A stretch of 59,765 nt of DNA, from positions 1-59,765 of the forward strand of contig NZ_ATLO01000024.1 in assembly GCF_000416235.1 (NCBI RefSeq), read 5' to 3'. This DNA comes from Pseudomonas sp. CFII64 (lineage in GTDB: Bacteria > Pseudomonadota > Gammaproteobacteria > Pseudomonadales > Pseudomonadaceae). The position numbers and the translations under genes are program-made. This document shows, one piece after another, positions 1 to 9,154 of the stretch. Under the pieces are notes generated by a model. That model was not told the origin of the DNA and searched no databases. It saw only the letters and a list, made by a program, of their open reading frames with translations. How positions within the stretch are numbered: position 1 is the stretch's first letter; each line of letters opens with the position of its first letter.

Positions 1-301
1 GACGCCCACCCGACAAGCGATCCAGGGTCGCGGCCATGCGCGCGGACACCGTTGGGGAAATGATGCCTGGGCGGATCGCCACCAGATATTTCAGGCGTTC
101 GGTCAGCGGCACCAGTGCCGAAGCGATCACCCATGAGTCTTCGCAGGAGCGCCCGGTGGGAATCAACACGCCGTGGTAACCGAGGTCGTCAGCGGCCTGG
201 GCCACCTGTTTCAGGTAATTCAACGTGACCGGTCGCGCGCCTTTGCTGGTGCCTAGATAGTGGCCGTCGCCGTGGGTGGGAAGAAACCAGAAAACATCCA
301 T
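1..301 (-). CDS. ssuD: FMNH2-dependent alkanesulfonate monooxygenase, 5' part only
   Basis: Reading leftwards from the ATG at 301, the protein begins [20 protein letters not shown] and continues with [14 protein letters not shown] and a segment reading [19 protein letters not shown]. This closely matches the N-terminus of SsuD, the TIM-barrel monooxygenase that uses FMNH2 and O2 to split alkanesulfonates into aldehyde and sulfite when sulfate is scarce. Only about 100 of some 380 residues are inside the window; the rest lies off the left edge. Its usual flavin reductase partner SsuE is not adjacent; an ssuE gene sits alone at 35740-36321. A close relative such as MsuD cannot be excluded from this fragment. 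Confidence 0.88.
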   Translation of the reverse strand, partial: MDVFWFLPTHGDGHYLGTSKGARPVTLNYLKQVAQAADDLGYHGVLIPTGRSCEDSWVIASALVPLTERLKYLVAIRPGIISPTVSARMAATLDRLSGGR

Positions 302-548
302 GACAAATCCTTTAAGTGTTCGGGCGGGCGCTGTACCTGTTGAACAGCTGTTGCTCAGGCAGCAATGGGGTCCAGTTATAAAGCGCCTGGTTTATTCCGC
401 AAAATAACGTATATCCATATTTTTAGATCTTAAAGGCATAACAAAGAGGCGCCGAACCTGGAGCACTGTCGGTTGAAAGCCCTGCGCGCCGCTGTTTGCC
501 TATATCCTCGGCCGATCATCTCCCATCTATTCCTTGAGACTTGCGCTC

Positions 549-1463
549 ATGCTGCACAAAAATCTGATCCGCCGTCTGGACCTGATAACCCTTCAAGTGT
601 TTGTCGCGGTGCATGAAGAAGGCACCTTGACCCGAGCCGCGGCGCGGGAGGCGATTGCGGTTTCGGCGGCGAGCAAGCGTCTGATGGAGCTGGAAGATGC
701 GCTGGGAATCGGTCTGTTCGTGCGCAACGCCAAGGGCATGACCCTCACGGCCGCCGGGGAAACCTTGCTGCACCATGCCCGCCGCATGTTGTTCGACGTG
801 GAAAAGATGGGCATGGAACTGGGCGAACACGTTCAAGGGTTACGCGGTTACGTGCGCATGCAGGCCAATCTCTCGGCGATCATCCAGTTTCTGCCCGAGG
901 ATCTGCATGAGTTCATCGCCTGCCATGCCCAGGTCAAAGTCGATCTGGAGGAGCGGCCCAGCACCGGCGTGGTTCAGGGCGTGATTGATGGCGTCGCGGA
1001 CATTGGCATCTGTTCTGCCGACACCGACACCCATGACTTGTTCAGCGTGCCGTATCGCCGCGACAAACTCGTCGTCGTGATGCGCCCCGATCATCCGTTG
1101 GCGCAGCTGGATCAAGTGGCGTTCGTCGATACCCTGGACAGCGATCATATTGGCCTGCACGCCGCCAGTTCGATCCATATGCGCACTCAGGCGGCGGCGC
1201 GTTCAGCGGGTCGCGTGTTGCGCCTGCGTATTCATGTGCCGGGTTTCGATGCCGTGTGCCGCATGGTTCAGGCCGACATGGGCATTGGCATTTTGCCGCT
1301 CAAGGCTTTTGAATTGTTTGGTCGCGCACTTGGCCTCACTGCCGTCGCGCTGAACGACGACTGGTCCGAGCGCACGCTGCTCCTGATCACCCGCGAACAG
1401 GACGCACTAGCCCCGGTAAGCCGGATGCTGTTCGAGCATTTGCGCGGTGTCGAAAACCAGTAG
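549..1463 (+). CDS. LysR-family transcriptional regulator
   Basis: A 304-residue protein with the LysR N-terminal winged helix-turn-helix (about residues 5-65; LDLITLQVFVAVHEEGTLTR, then AASKRLMELEDALG) and a C-terminal substrate-binding-fold effector domain. The ATG at 549 is preferred over an in-frame TTG at 534 because it gives the usual short LysR N-terminus. It lies upstream of and co-directional with the CoA-transferase/lyase/MFS genes, so it is the likely regulator of that unit (inference from position). The gap of about 250 bp to the divergent ssuD-type gene must hold both promoters. Its TAG stop codon lies inside a REP palindrome beginning at 1460. Confidence 0.9.
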   Translation: MLHKNLIRRLDLITLQVFVAVHEEGTLTRAAAREAIAVSAASKRLMELEDALGIGLFVRNAKGMTLTAAGETLLHHARRMLFDVEKMGMELGEHVQGLRGYVRMQANLSAIIQFLPEDLHEFIACHAQVKVDLEERPSTGVVQGVIDGVADIGICSADTDTHDLFSVPYRRDKLVVVMRPDHPLAQLDQVAFVDTLDSDHIGLHAASSIHMRTQAAARSAGRVLRLRIHVPGFDAVCRMVQADMGIGILPLKAFELFGRALGLTAVALNDDWSERTLLLITREQDALAPVSRMLFEHLRGVENQ

Positions 1464-1562
1464 GAGGGGACTTGTCCCCGATGTCGTAGGATGGGTCGAC
1501 ATCATTCCCCTGACACAACCCGCTGTCTGCGCCCACGTCTTCCCGGACAAGTCCGGTCCTAC
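1460..1562. repeat. REPIN: two REP palindromes in inverted orientation
   Basis: A REP reading GTAGGAGGGGACTTGTCCCC (1460-1479) faces an inverted partner ending CCGGACAAGTCCGGTCCTAC (1543-1562). The spacer is about 63 bp. This is the Pseudomonas REPIN layout: GTAGGA at one end, TCCTAC at the other, each with its own short palindrome. The left REP overlaps the stop codon of the preceding LysR gene. Confidence 0.85.
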
Positions 1563-1666
1563 CTGATTTGTGCAAACCCGTTGGAGATCCCTCGTCGTCC
1601 GGATGCCGCTCTGGCTCGCAGCAAACGCCGACACCCGTTGCAGCGAGGCTTGCCCGCGAATCGGCA

Positions 1667-1737
1667 GTAGGAGCTACCGTAGGAGCGACTTTAGTCGCGA
1701 GAGCGTCAATCGCCCTCCCGGCTAAAGCCGGTCCTAC
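1667..1737. repeat. Second REP pair with partial REP start
   Basis: A truncated GTAGGAGCTACC is followed at 1679 by GTAGGAGCGACTTTAGTCGC and by an inverted partner, CCGGCTAAAGCCGGTCCTAC, ending at 1737. A related core, CGAGGCTTGCCCGCGAA, occurs nearby at about 1643-1660. Together with the REPIN at 1460 this fills most of the 417-bp gap before the CoA-transferase gene; no gene was seen in the gap. Confidence 0.75.
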
Positions 1738-1880
1738 GCCAAGCCTCCAACGAGCATTTCGTTGTTTGATGAGCGGGCCGTTCGCGTTTCGCGAACGACC
1801 ATTGCCCACTGAAGGTTGGATTTATCCGCGCCCGATCCTCTACGCTGGCTCCAATTCCAAAAATAAAAGAGGTAACTCAC

Positions 1881-3074
1881 ATGACTGCTCCTCTGAATGG
1901 CATTCGCGTCATCGAAATCGGCACCTTGATCGCCGCGCCGTTTGCCGCGCGCCTGATGGCCGAATTCGGTGCCGAGGTAATCAAGATCGAGGCCATGGGG
2001 CAGGGTGATCCTCTTCGCAAATGGCGAAAACTCCATGAAGGCACGTCCTTGTGGTGGTACCTGCAATCGCGCAACAAGAAATCCCTCGCGCTGAATCTGA
2101 AATCCCCCGAAGGCATCGCCATCGTCAAGCAGCTCGCCGAAAGCACCGACGTGCTGATCGAGAACCTGCGCCCCGGCGCCCTGGAAAAACTTGGCCTGGG
2201 CTGGGACGTGCTGCATGCCCTGAACCCGAAGCTGACCCTGGTGCGGATTTCCGGCTACGGCCAGACCGGCCCTTATCGTGATCGGCCGGGCTTCGGTGCC
2301 ATCGGCGAAGCGATGGGCGGGATTCGCTACACCACCGGCACGCCGGGCACGCCACCGGCGCGGGTGGGTGTCAGCCTCGGCGACTCGCTGGCTTCGATGC
2401 ATGCGGTGATGGGCGCCTTGATGGCCTTGCTGCGGGTCAAGACCGGGCAGGGCGACGGGCAAATCGTCGATGTGTCACTGGCCGAAAGCGTGTTCAACGT
2501 GATGGAAAGCCTGGTGCCGGAATACGACATGCTCGGTCACATTCGCGAGCGCAGCGGCGGTGCCTTGCCTGGTATTGCCCCGTCCAACACCTACCCCACC
2601 GCAGATGGCGCCTATGTGGTGATCGCCGGCAACAGCGACCCGATCTTCAAGCGCCTGATGCTGGCCATCCGGCGCGCCGATCTGGGAGAAAACCCGGAGT
2701 TCGCCCACAACGACGGGCGTGCTGCGCAGTGCGCGCTGCTCGACGAAGCAATCAGCGTCTGGTCTTCCAGCCTGCCCATCGACGAAGTGCTGCGCGTCCT
2801 GGAGCAAGCCGAAGTCCCTGCCGGGCGGATCTACAACGTCGCCGACATTGTGGCCGATCCGCATTATCAGGCGCGGGGCATGATCCTCGACGCCGAGCTG
2901 CCTGGCGGTGCCGCAGTGAAAATGCCCGGCATCGTTCCCAAACTCTCGGAAACTCCCGGCGAAGTGAACTGGCAAGGCCCGAGCCTGGGCCAGCACACCG
3001 ACAGCGTGCTCGACAGCCTGGGCATCACCGCTGCCGACATCCAGCGGCTCAAACAGGAAGGAGTGGTGCAATGA
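1881..3074 (+). CDS. CaiB/BaiF (family III) CoA-transferase
   Basis: A 397-residue family III CoA-transferase, which moves CoA between a donor thioester and a carboxylic acid. It opens with the family pattern LNGIRVIEIGTLIAAPFAAR and contains IENLRPGALEKLGLG. The nucleophilic aspartate expected for the CaiB/FRC fold is D168 in VSLGDSLASMHAVMGAL. AGAGG precedes the ATG. The stop overlaps the start of the HMG-CoA-lyase-like gene (ATGA), so the two are translationally coupled: one enzyme activates an acid to its CoA ester and the next cleaves it. The acid is not determined by sequence; candidates are 3-hydroxy-3-methylglutarate or a citramalate-like acid. Confidence 0.9.
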   Translation: MTAPLNGIRVIEIGTLIAAPFAARLMAEFGAEVIKIEAMGQGDPLRKWRKLHEGTSLWWYLQSRNKKSLALNLKSPEGIAIVKQLAESTDVLIENLRPGALEKLGLGWDVLHALNPKLTLVRISGYGQTGPYRDRPGFGAIGEAMGGIRYTTGTPGTPPARVGVSLGDSLASMHAVMGALMALLRVKTGQGDGQIVDVSLAESVFNVMESLVPEYDMLGHIRERSGGALPGIAPSNTYPTADGAYVVIAGNSDPIFKRLMLAIRRADLGENPEFAHNDGRAAQCALLDEAISVWSSSLPIDEVLRVLEQAEVPAGRIYNVADIVADPHYQARGMILDAELPGGAAVKMPGIVPKLSETPGEVNWQGPSLGQHTDSVLDSLGITAADIQRLKQEGVVQ

Positions 3075-4009
3075 TCACTGACTACTCCGAGCGCTTGATC
3101 GTCCAGGAAGTTGCCCCGCGCGACGGTTTGCAGATTGAACCGAAGTGGGTCGAAACCGCCGACAAGATCGCGCTGATTGATCAGCTGTCGCTGGCAGGCT
3201 TTTCCCGGATTGAAGCAGGATCTTTCGTGTCTCCCAAGGCTATTCCTGCCCTGCGCGATGGCGATGAAGTCTTTCGTGGTATTCGGCGTCAGGCGGGCGT
3301 CATCTACGTCGCGCTGATTCCCAACCTCAAGGGCGCGCAACGTGCGCTGGAGGCGGGTGCCGATGAGCTGAACCTGGTGATGTCCGCCAGCCAGACCCAC
3401 AACCGGGCGAACATGCGCATGCGTTGCGAGCAATCCCTGGCGGCATTTGGCGATGTGGTGGCGCTGGCTCGCGGGACGACGCTGAGCCTCAATGGCTCAA
3501 TCGCCACCACTTTTGGCTGCCCGTTCGAAGGACCGATCAGCGAAGATCGTGTGCTGCAAATCGTCGACGCGTATCTGGAGCTGGGCATGCAAGGCATCAG
3601 CCTGGCGGACACCACCGGCATGGCCAATCCACGTCAGGTCCACCGATTGGTCCAGCGGGTGTTGAGCCGGGTTCCGGCAGCGGCGTTGACCTTGCACTTT
3701 CATAACACCCGAGGCATTGGTCTGAGCAATGTGCTGGCGGCGTATGAGGCTGGCGCGCGCCGGTTCGATGCATCCCTCGGCGGCCTCGGAGGTTGCCCGT
3801 TCGCCCCTGGTGCATCCGGAAATATCTGCACCGAGGATCTGGTGAACCTGTGTGAGGAAATGGGTATCCAGACCGGTATCGATTTGCCGCACCTCTTGAA
3901 GCTTTCCCGGCAACTGCCGGACCTGCTGGGCCATGAAATGCCCGGGCAGGTCGCCAAGGCAGGACGCAACAGCGACCTGCATCCCGCGCCGACCAACCTG
4001 CCGGGTTGA
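3071..4009 (+). CDS. HMG-CoA lyase family enzyme (DRE-TIM)
   Basis: A 312-residue DRE-TIM metallolyase related to hydroxymethylglutaryl-CoA lyase, which cleaves a 3-hydroxy-3-methylacyl-CoA into acetyl-CoA and a keto acid. Visible catalytic features are R17-D18 in APRDGLQ, the metal ligands H209 and H211 in LHFHNTRG, and the loop cysteine C242 in GGLGGCPFAPGASGN. The start is the ATG overlapping the previous stop by 4 bp. The family usually has HCHD at the metal site; here it is HFHN, which suggests a sidelined paralogue with a related but different substrate (inference). With the CoA-transferase and MFS carrier it forms a probable uptake-activation-cleavage unit. Confidence 0.87.
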   Translation: MITDYSERLIVQEVAPRDGLQIEPKWVETADKIALIDQLSLAGFSRIEAGSFVSPKAIPALRDGDEVFRGIRRQAGVIYVALIPNLKGAQRALEAGADELNLVMSASQTHNRANMRMRCEQSLAAFGDVVALARGTTLSLNGSIATTFGCPFEGPISEDRVLQIVDAYLELGMQGISLADTTGMANPRQVHRLVQRVLSRVPAAALTLHFHNTRGIGLSNVLAAYEAGARRFDASLGGLGGCPFAPGASGNICTEDLVNLCEEMGIQTGIDLPHLLKLSRQLPDLLGHEMPGQVAKAGRNSDLHPAPTNLPG

Positions 4010-4111
4010 GTCAACGCAACACCGTTAGCGCTTGAATGGGGCCAGTACCCCTTCCTACCAGACAACAAAAACAAACGGCCTCCTTTGAAGGGGCCGCCTG
4101 GAGACACGCAC

Positions 4112-5449
4112 ATGACCGTTTCTGTTTTGAACGCGGGCAGTACCCCCGCGCAGATCGCCGACGCCGAAAAATCGCTGGTTCGCAAAGTGGCCTGGCGGCT
4201 GATGCCGCTGATCATGGTGTGCTACCTGTTTGCATTTTTCGATCGCATCAACATCAGCTTCGCCAAGTTTCAGTTGCAGGCTGACCTCAGCCTTAGCGAT
4301 ACCGCCTATGGCCTGGGTGCCGGGTTGTTCGTGGTCGGTTATGTGCTGTTCGAAGTGCCGAGCAACATCATGCTCTACAAGGTCGGCGCGCGACGCTGGA
4401 TCGCCAGGATCATGATGTCGTGGGGTGTTGCGACGGCCTTGATGGTGTTCGTCAACACTGAATGGCAGTTCTATGCGCTGCGCTTCATCATCGGCGCCAT
4501 GGAAGCCGGTTTCGCCCCGGGCGTCTTGTATTACCTGACCTTGTGGTTCCCGCAGACCTACCGGGGGCGGATCACCTCGATCCTGTTCCTGGCCTCAGCG
4601 TTCGCCGGATTGATCGGCGCGCCGGTTTCGGGTTTGGTGCTGGGACACATGGACGGCTTGCTCGACATGCGCGGCTGGCATTGGCTGTTCCTATTGGGCG
4701 GCTTGCCGTGCATCGGCCTCGGCCTGGTGGTGCTGCTGGTGCTCAAGGACAAAATCGCCGATGCCCATTGGCTCACCGCTGAAGAAAAAACCTACCTCTC
4801 CAGCCGCATCGCCCAGCATGAGCCGCACAAACATGGCGGATCGTTGCTCAGCGCACTGAAGATGCCCGGCTTCCTCATGTTGGGGCTGATTTACTTCCTG
4901 ATTCAGGTGGCGTCCTACGGCCTGAATTTCTGGGCCCCGCAGCTGATTCGCAGCGCCGGTACGGAAAGCCCGGTGGTGATCGGTTTGCTGACGGCGATTC
5001 CGTACGTCTTCGGCGCAATCAGCATGGTGGTGGTCGGTCGCTTGTCCGACTCCAGTGGCGAACGGCGCAAATACGTCTGCGGGCTGGTCGTCCTCGGCGC
5101 TGTCGGTTTCTTCAGCGCCGGGATTTTCGCCCAGCACACCGTGTTCCTGATCATCTCCCTGGCCATGCTGGGCGCAGGCATCGTCGCCTCGATCCCGGCG
5201 TTCTGGACTTTGCCTCCAAAGCTGCTGGCCGGCGCGGGTGCCGGTGCTGCCGGCGGCATCGCCCTGATCAACACAATGGGCCAGTTCGGCGGCATCGTCA
5301 GCCCGGTCATGGTCGGCCGCATCAAAGACCTGACCGGCAGCACCACGCCAGCGCTCTACGTCATCGGCGTCTCCAGCCTGCTCGCCGCCGCGCTGTTGCT
5401 GTGGGGGTTGCCGGCGAAGTTGCGGACGTTGGATAAAAGTGAGGGCTAA
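4112..5449 (+). CDS. MFS transporter, anion:cation symporter family
   Basis: A 445-residue inner-membrane carrier with about 12 hydrophobic segments and the ACS-family signature CYLFAFFDRINISFAKFQLQ at the end of TM1. The ATG at 4112 has GGAG about 8 bases upstream; an in-frame TTG at 4085 is less likely. The 102-bp gap after the lyase gene holds a small GGCC-rich hairpin (4076-4096). ACS members import organic acids such as phthalate, tartrate or glucarate, so this protein probably brings in the acid used by the two upstream enzymes. A rho-independent terminator follows at 5471. Confidence 0.9.
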   Translation: MTVSVLNAGSTPAQIADAEKSLVRKVAWRLMPLIMVCYLFAFFDRINISFAKFQLQADLSLSDTAYGLGAGLFVVGYVLFEVPSNIMLYKVGARRWIARIMMSWGVATALMVFVNTEWQFYALRFIIGAMEAGFAPGVLYYLTLWFPQTYRGRITSILFLASAFAGLIGAPVSGLVLGHMDGLLDMRGWHWLFLLGGLPCIGLGLVVLLVLKDKIADAHWLTAEEKTYLSSRIAQHEPHKHGGSLLSALKMPGFLMLGLIYFLIQVASYGLNFWAPQLIRSAGTESPVVIGLLTAIPYVFGAISMVVVGRLSDSSGERRKYVCGLVVLGAVGFFSAGIFAQHTVFLIISLAMLGAGIVASIPAFWTLPPKLLAGAGAGAAGGIALINTMGQFGGIVSPVMVGRIKDLTGSTTPALYVIGVSSLLAAALLLWGLPAKLRTLDKSEG

Positions 5450-5470
5450 CGATTAAGTCATTTAAGGCTA

Positions 5471-5492
5471 AACCCGCTCCGGCGGGTTTTTT
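5471..5492 (+). terminator. Rho-independent terminator after the MFS gene
   Basis: The stem AACCCGC / GCGGGTT encloses a TCCG loop and runs into six T residues. It lies 21 bp after the MFS stop and before the Ku gene, so it closes the catabolic operon. Confidence 0.9.
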
Positions 5493-5577
5493 CCTGTCTG
5501 TAACGCCCGTCGTCCCTTCGAAACTTTTGCCGCGCCGCTCCTGTCACTTTTAAACACCTCAGACAGGGAATCAGGCG

Positions 5578-6495
5578 ATGGCAAGGGCAATCTGGAAAGG
5601 CGCGATCAGTTTTGGGCTGGTGCATATTCCTGTCGCGCTGGTGTCGGCGACTTCTTCGCAGGGCGTAGATTTCGACTGGCTCGACAAGCGCAGCATGGAG
5701 CCGGTGGGCTACAAACGCATCAACAAGGTCACCGGCAAGGAGATGACCAAGGAAAACATCGTCAAAGGTGTGCAATACGAGAAGGGCCAATATGTGGTGC
5801 TCAGCGAAGAAGAAATTCGCGCGGCGCACCCCAAGTCGACCCAGACCATCGAAATCTTCGGCTTCGTCGACAGTAAGCAAATCCCTCTGCAACACATCGA
5901 AACCCCGTATTTCCTCGCCCCGGACAAGCGCGGCGAAAAGGTTTATGCGTTGCTTCGCGAAACCCTGAATGAAACCAAAAAAGTCGCCCTGGCCAATGTG
6001 GTGCTGCACACCCGCCAGCATCTGGCGGCGGTGATGCCGCTGGAGTCGGCGATGGTGCTGGTGATTCTGCGCTGGCCCTCGGAAGTGCGCGGTCTGGAGA
6101 CTCTGGAGCTTACCGATGCGGTCACCGACGTCAAACTCAGCAAGGCGGAGCTGAGCATGGCCAAGCGCCTGGTTGAGGACATGAGTGCCGACTGGCAGCC
6201 GGAGGATTATCGCGACACCTTCCAGGACCAGATCATGCACCTGGTGGAAACCAAGGCACGCGAAGGCAAACTCGAAACCGTGGAAACCGATACCGAAGAC
6301 ACAGAACGTAAAAGCGCGGACGTCATCGACCTTACCGAATTGCTCAAGCGCAGTTTGGCGGGCAAAAGCGCTGGCAGTAAAAGCGCGGCCAAACCGGCCG
6401 GCAAGCCAGGTTCCAAAACAACTTCCAAGACTGCTGCCGAGGCTCCCGCCAAGCGCCGGGCCCCGGCGCGCAAGAAAACAACCAAGGCTTCCTGA
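5578..6495 (+). CDS. ku: Non-homologous end-joining protein Ku
   Basis: A 305-residue bacterial Ku homologue. It begins MARAIWKGAISFGLVHIPVAL, the hallmark Ku core start, and continues through the beta-barrel core to about residue 255. The C-terminal 50 residues are rich in Lys, Ala, Ser and Pro (KSAAKPAGKPGSKTTSKTAA), the basic tail that in other Ku proteins aids DNA binding and contact with LigD. Ku homodimers ring broken DNA ends and recruit LigD. An AGGGAATCAGG stretch precedes the ATG. The LigD gene begins 21 bp downstream on the same strand, so the two are one operon. Confidence 0.97.
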   Translation: MARAIWKGAISFGLVHIPVALVSATSSQGVDFDWLDKRSMEPVGYKRINKVTGKEMTKENIVKGVQYEKGQYVVLSEEEIRAAHPKSTQTIEIFGFVDSKQIPLQHIETPYFLAPDKRGEKVYALLRETLNETKKVALANVVLHTRQHLAAVMPLESAMVLVILRWPSEVRGLETLELTDAVTDVKLSKAELSMAKRLVEDMSADWQPEDYRDTFQDQIMHLVETKAREGKLETVETDTEDTERKSADVIDLTELLKRSLAGKSAGSKSAAKPAGKPGSKTTSKTAAEAPAKRRAPARKKTTKAS

Positions 6496-6516
6496 CAACA
6501 GGCTAGAGGATTAACC

Positions 6517-9132
6517 ATGGCCAAGCCGGTGAGTGAATACGCACGCAAGCGCAACTTCGACATCACTTCCGAGCCTGCGGATTCGCCTGCGCGTAGCAAG
6601 AGCAAGGAAAAGGGCAAGGACGCCGCGAAGGCGTTGAGCTTTGTCATTCACAAGCACGATGCGCGCAGCCTGCATTACGATTTTCGCCTTGAGCTGGGTG
6701 GCACGCTGAAAAGCTGGGCAGTGCCCAAAGGCCCGAGCCTCGATCCGGCCAACAAGCGTCTGGCGGTGCAGGTTGAAGACCATCCGCTGGGTTACGCCAG
6801 TTTCGAAGGCAGCATTCCCGAAGGCCAATACGGCGCGGGTGATGTGATCGTCTGGGACCGGGGGATCTGGCAACCGCACGGCGATCCTCGTGACACTTAC
6901 AAGCAGGGCAAGCTCAAATTCACGCTGGTCGGGGAAAAACTGAGCGGCGACTGGACGCTGGTCCGCACCCGGCTCAAGGGCAGCAGCGACAAGCCCCAGT
7001 GGCTGCTGATCAAGGAGAAGGACGAAGTGGCTCGCTCTGGTGATGAATACGACATCGTCCAGGATCAACCGCAAAGTGTGGTGAGCGGCGCGTTGGTGGG
7101 TAAGGAACGGGCGTCCGCGCCACCCGCCAGGGCCAAACGCAAAACCGCGGTTACTGCGCCTGAAAAACCGGCGACCAAGCCCAAAGCCGCAAAAAAAGCC
7201 GCTGCAGTTCCCGATAAGCTGACCCCGCAACTGGCGACGCTGGTGGATGCTCCGCCCGACGGTGACTGGCTGTATGAAGTCAAATTCGATGGTTATCGCA
7301 TCCTGACGCAAATCCTCGGTGGTGAAGTGCGTCTGTTCAGTCGCAATGGCAACGACTGGACCGAACGGCTGCCTTTGCAAGCCAAGGCCCTCGCTGCGTT
7401 GGGGCTTGGTGATAGCTGGCTGGATGGTGAAATGGTCATGCTCAACGAGCAGGGTTTGTCGGATTTTCAGGCGTTGCAGAACGCCTTTGAACTGGGCCGC
7501 AGCAAAGACATTGTTTATTACTTGTTCGACGTGCCCTTTCTCAACGGGCAAGACCTGTGCGATATGCCCATCGAGGAGCGACGTGCGGCGTTGAAACAGT
7601 TGCTGGGCAAACAGCGCAGTAAATTGCTGCGCTTTTCCGATGCGTTCCGTTCCGCCCACAAGGATATTGTGGAAAGCGCCAGCGCCATGGGGCTGGAAGG
7701 GGTTATCGGCAAGCGGCCGGGCAGTGCTTATGTCAGCAAACGCAGTCCGGACTGGATCAAGCTCAAATGCCGGCTGCGTCAGGAGTTCGTGATTGTCGGC
7801 TACACACAGCCCCAAGGCAGCCGCAGCGATTTCGGCGCGATACTGCTGGCGGTCAATGAAGAGGGCGAGAATCCGGGCCTGATGTACGCCGGCAAGGTCG
7901 GCACCGGCTTCAACCGGAGCACCCTCAAACAACTCGGCGAACGCATGATTGAGCTTGAACGCAGCTCATCGCCGCTGGCGAAAAAGCTGACCAGTGCCCA
8001 GGGCCGGGGCGTGCACTGGATCGAGCCGGAACTGGTCTGCGAAGCGGAGTTCGCCGAGTGGACTCGCGAAGGCATTGTGCGTCAGGCGGCATTTGTCGGC
8101 TTGCGCACCGACAAGCCAGCGAGTCAGGTCATCCATGAGCATCCTCGCGCGGCCACCGAACTCAAGGGCGCGTTCAAGCCCAAGGCACGCAAGGCAACCA
8201 GTGAAACTGCCAAGAAATCCGCAAAGTCAGCAAAAAACCGTATCGATGTGGCGGGCGTCAGTATCAGTCATCCAGACCGGGTGATCGACGCCGAAAGCGG
8301 CATCCTCAAAGTGGACCTGGCCCACTATTACGAAACCGTCGCCGACTGGATCCTGCCGCACTTGAAAAACCGCCCGGTGGCTTTGCTGCGCTGTCCCGAA
8401 GGTGTCGGGGGCGAACAGTTTTTTCAGAAGCACGCCGAGCGACTGAAAATCCCCAATATCAAGCAGCTCAAGGCCGGACTCGACCCTGGGCATGCGCGGT
8501 TGATGGAAATCGACACCGTGCAGGCTCTGGTGGGCGCGGCGCAGATGGGGACGATCGAATTGCATCGCTGGGGCGCTACCAGTGATCGAATCGAGACGCC
8601 GGATCACTTTGTGCTGGACCTCGATCCCGACGACAAACTGCCGTGGCGCAGCATCATCGAAGCGACGCAGATGACGCTATCAGTGCTCGACGAGCTGGGA
8701 CTGCAGGCGTTCATCAAGACCAGCGGCGGCAAAGGCATGCACATCATCGTACCTTTGGCGCGGCAGGCGGATTGGGACACCGTCAAAGCCTTCGCCAAGG
8801 CCGTCGCCGAGTTCATCAGCCAACAACTGCCCGAACGCTTCACGGCAACCATGGGCCCGAAAAATCGCGTGGGAAAAGTGTTTATCGATTACCTGCGCAA
8901 CACCCGTGGCGCAAGTACCGTGGTTGCCTATTCGGCGCGCGCCCGGCCCGGCTTGCCGGTCTCGGTGCCAGTCGCCCGTTATGAACTGGAGGGTTTGACG
9001 TCAGCCGGGCAATGGAACGTCGGCAACGTGCAAGAGCGGCTGAGTACCCTAAAGTCCGACCCGTGGGCCGGCTACCAGAATCGTCAGCGCATCACCAAGA
9101 AAATGTGGGCGCAATTGGGGCACAAGCGCTAG
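6517..9132 (+). CDS. ligD: Multifunctional ATP-dependent DNA ligase LigD
   Basis: An 871-residue LigD with the Pseudomonas domain order. Residues about 35-190 are the 3'-phosphoesterase module, with H47, H53, D55, R57 and H89, each offset by five from the catalytic set known in P. aeruginosa LigD. Residues about 230-545 are the ligase, with the adenylated lysine K256 in EVKFDGYR and motif GLEGVIGKR. Residues about 575-865 are the primase-type polymerase, with D701 and D703 in LDLDP and D790 in FIDYLRN. Lys/Ala-rich linkers at about 195-232 and 553-574 separate the domains. It repairs double-strand breaks with Ku, filling, trimming and sealing ends. All three active sites look intact. Confidence 0.97.
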   Translation: MAKPVSEYARKRNFDITSEPADSPARSKSKEKGKDAAKALSFVIHKHDARSLHYDFRLELGGTLKSWAVPKGPSLDPANKRLAVQVEDHPLGYASFEGSIPEGQYGAGDVIVWDRGIWQPHGDPRDTYKQGKLKFTLVGEKLSGDWTLVRTRLKGSSDKPQWLLIKEKDEVARSGDEYDIVQDQPQSVVSGALVGKERASAPPARAKRKTAVTAPEKPATKPKAAKKAAAVPDKLTPQLATLVDAPPDGDWLYEVKFDGYRILTQILGGEVRLFSRNGNDWTERLPLQAKALAALGLGDSWLDGEMVMLNEQGLSDFQALQNAFELGRSKDIVYYLFDVPFLNGQDLCDMPIEERRAALKQLLGKQRSKLLRFSDAFRSAHKDIVESASAMGLEGVIGKRPGSAYVSKRSPDWIKLKCRLRQEFVIVGYTQPQGSRSDFGAILLAVNEEGENPGLMYAGKVGTGFNRSTLKQLGERMIELERSSSPLAKKLTSAQGRGVHWIEPELVCEAEFAEWTREGIVRQAAFVGLRTDKPASQVIHEHPRAATELKGAFKPKARKATSETAKKSAKSAKNRIDVAGVSISHPDRVIDAESGILKVDLAHYYETVADWILPHLKNRPVALLRCPEGVGGEQFFQKHAERLKIPNIKQLKAGLDPGHARLMEIDTVQALVGAAQMGTIELHRWGATSDRIETPDHFVLDLDPDDKLPWRSIIEATQMTLSVLDELGLQAFIKTSGGKGMHIIVPLARQADWDTVKAFAKAVAEFISQQLPERFTATMGPKNRVGKVFIDYLRNTRGASTVVAYSARARPGLPVSVPVARYELEGLTSAGQWNVGNVQERLSTLKSDPWAGYQNRQRITKKMWAQLGHKR

Positions 9133-9154
9133 CCAATAAGCGGCTGCCAGGCCT

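Noticed and set aside
4076..4096. CGGCC/GGCCG hairpin before the MFS gene as an attenuator
   Set aside because: Only five outer pairs, no T-run, and GGCC is common in this genome; noted in the gene entry only.
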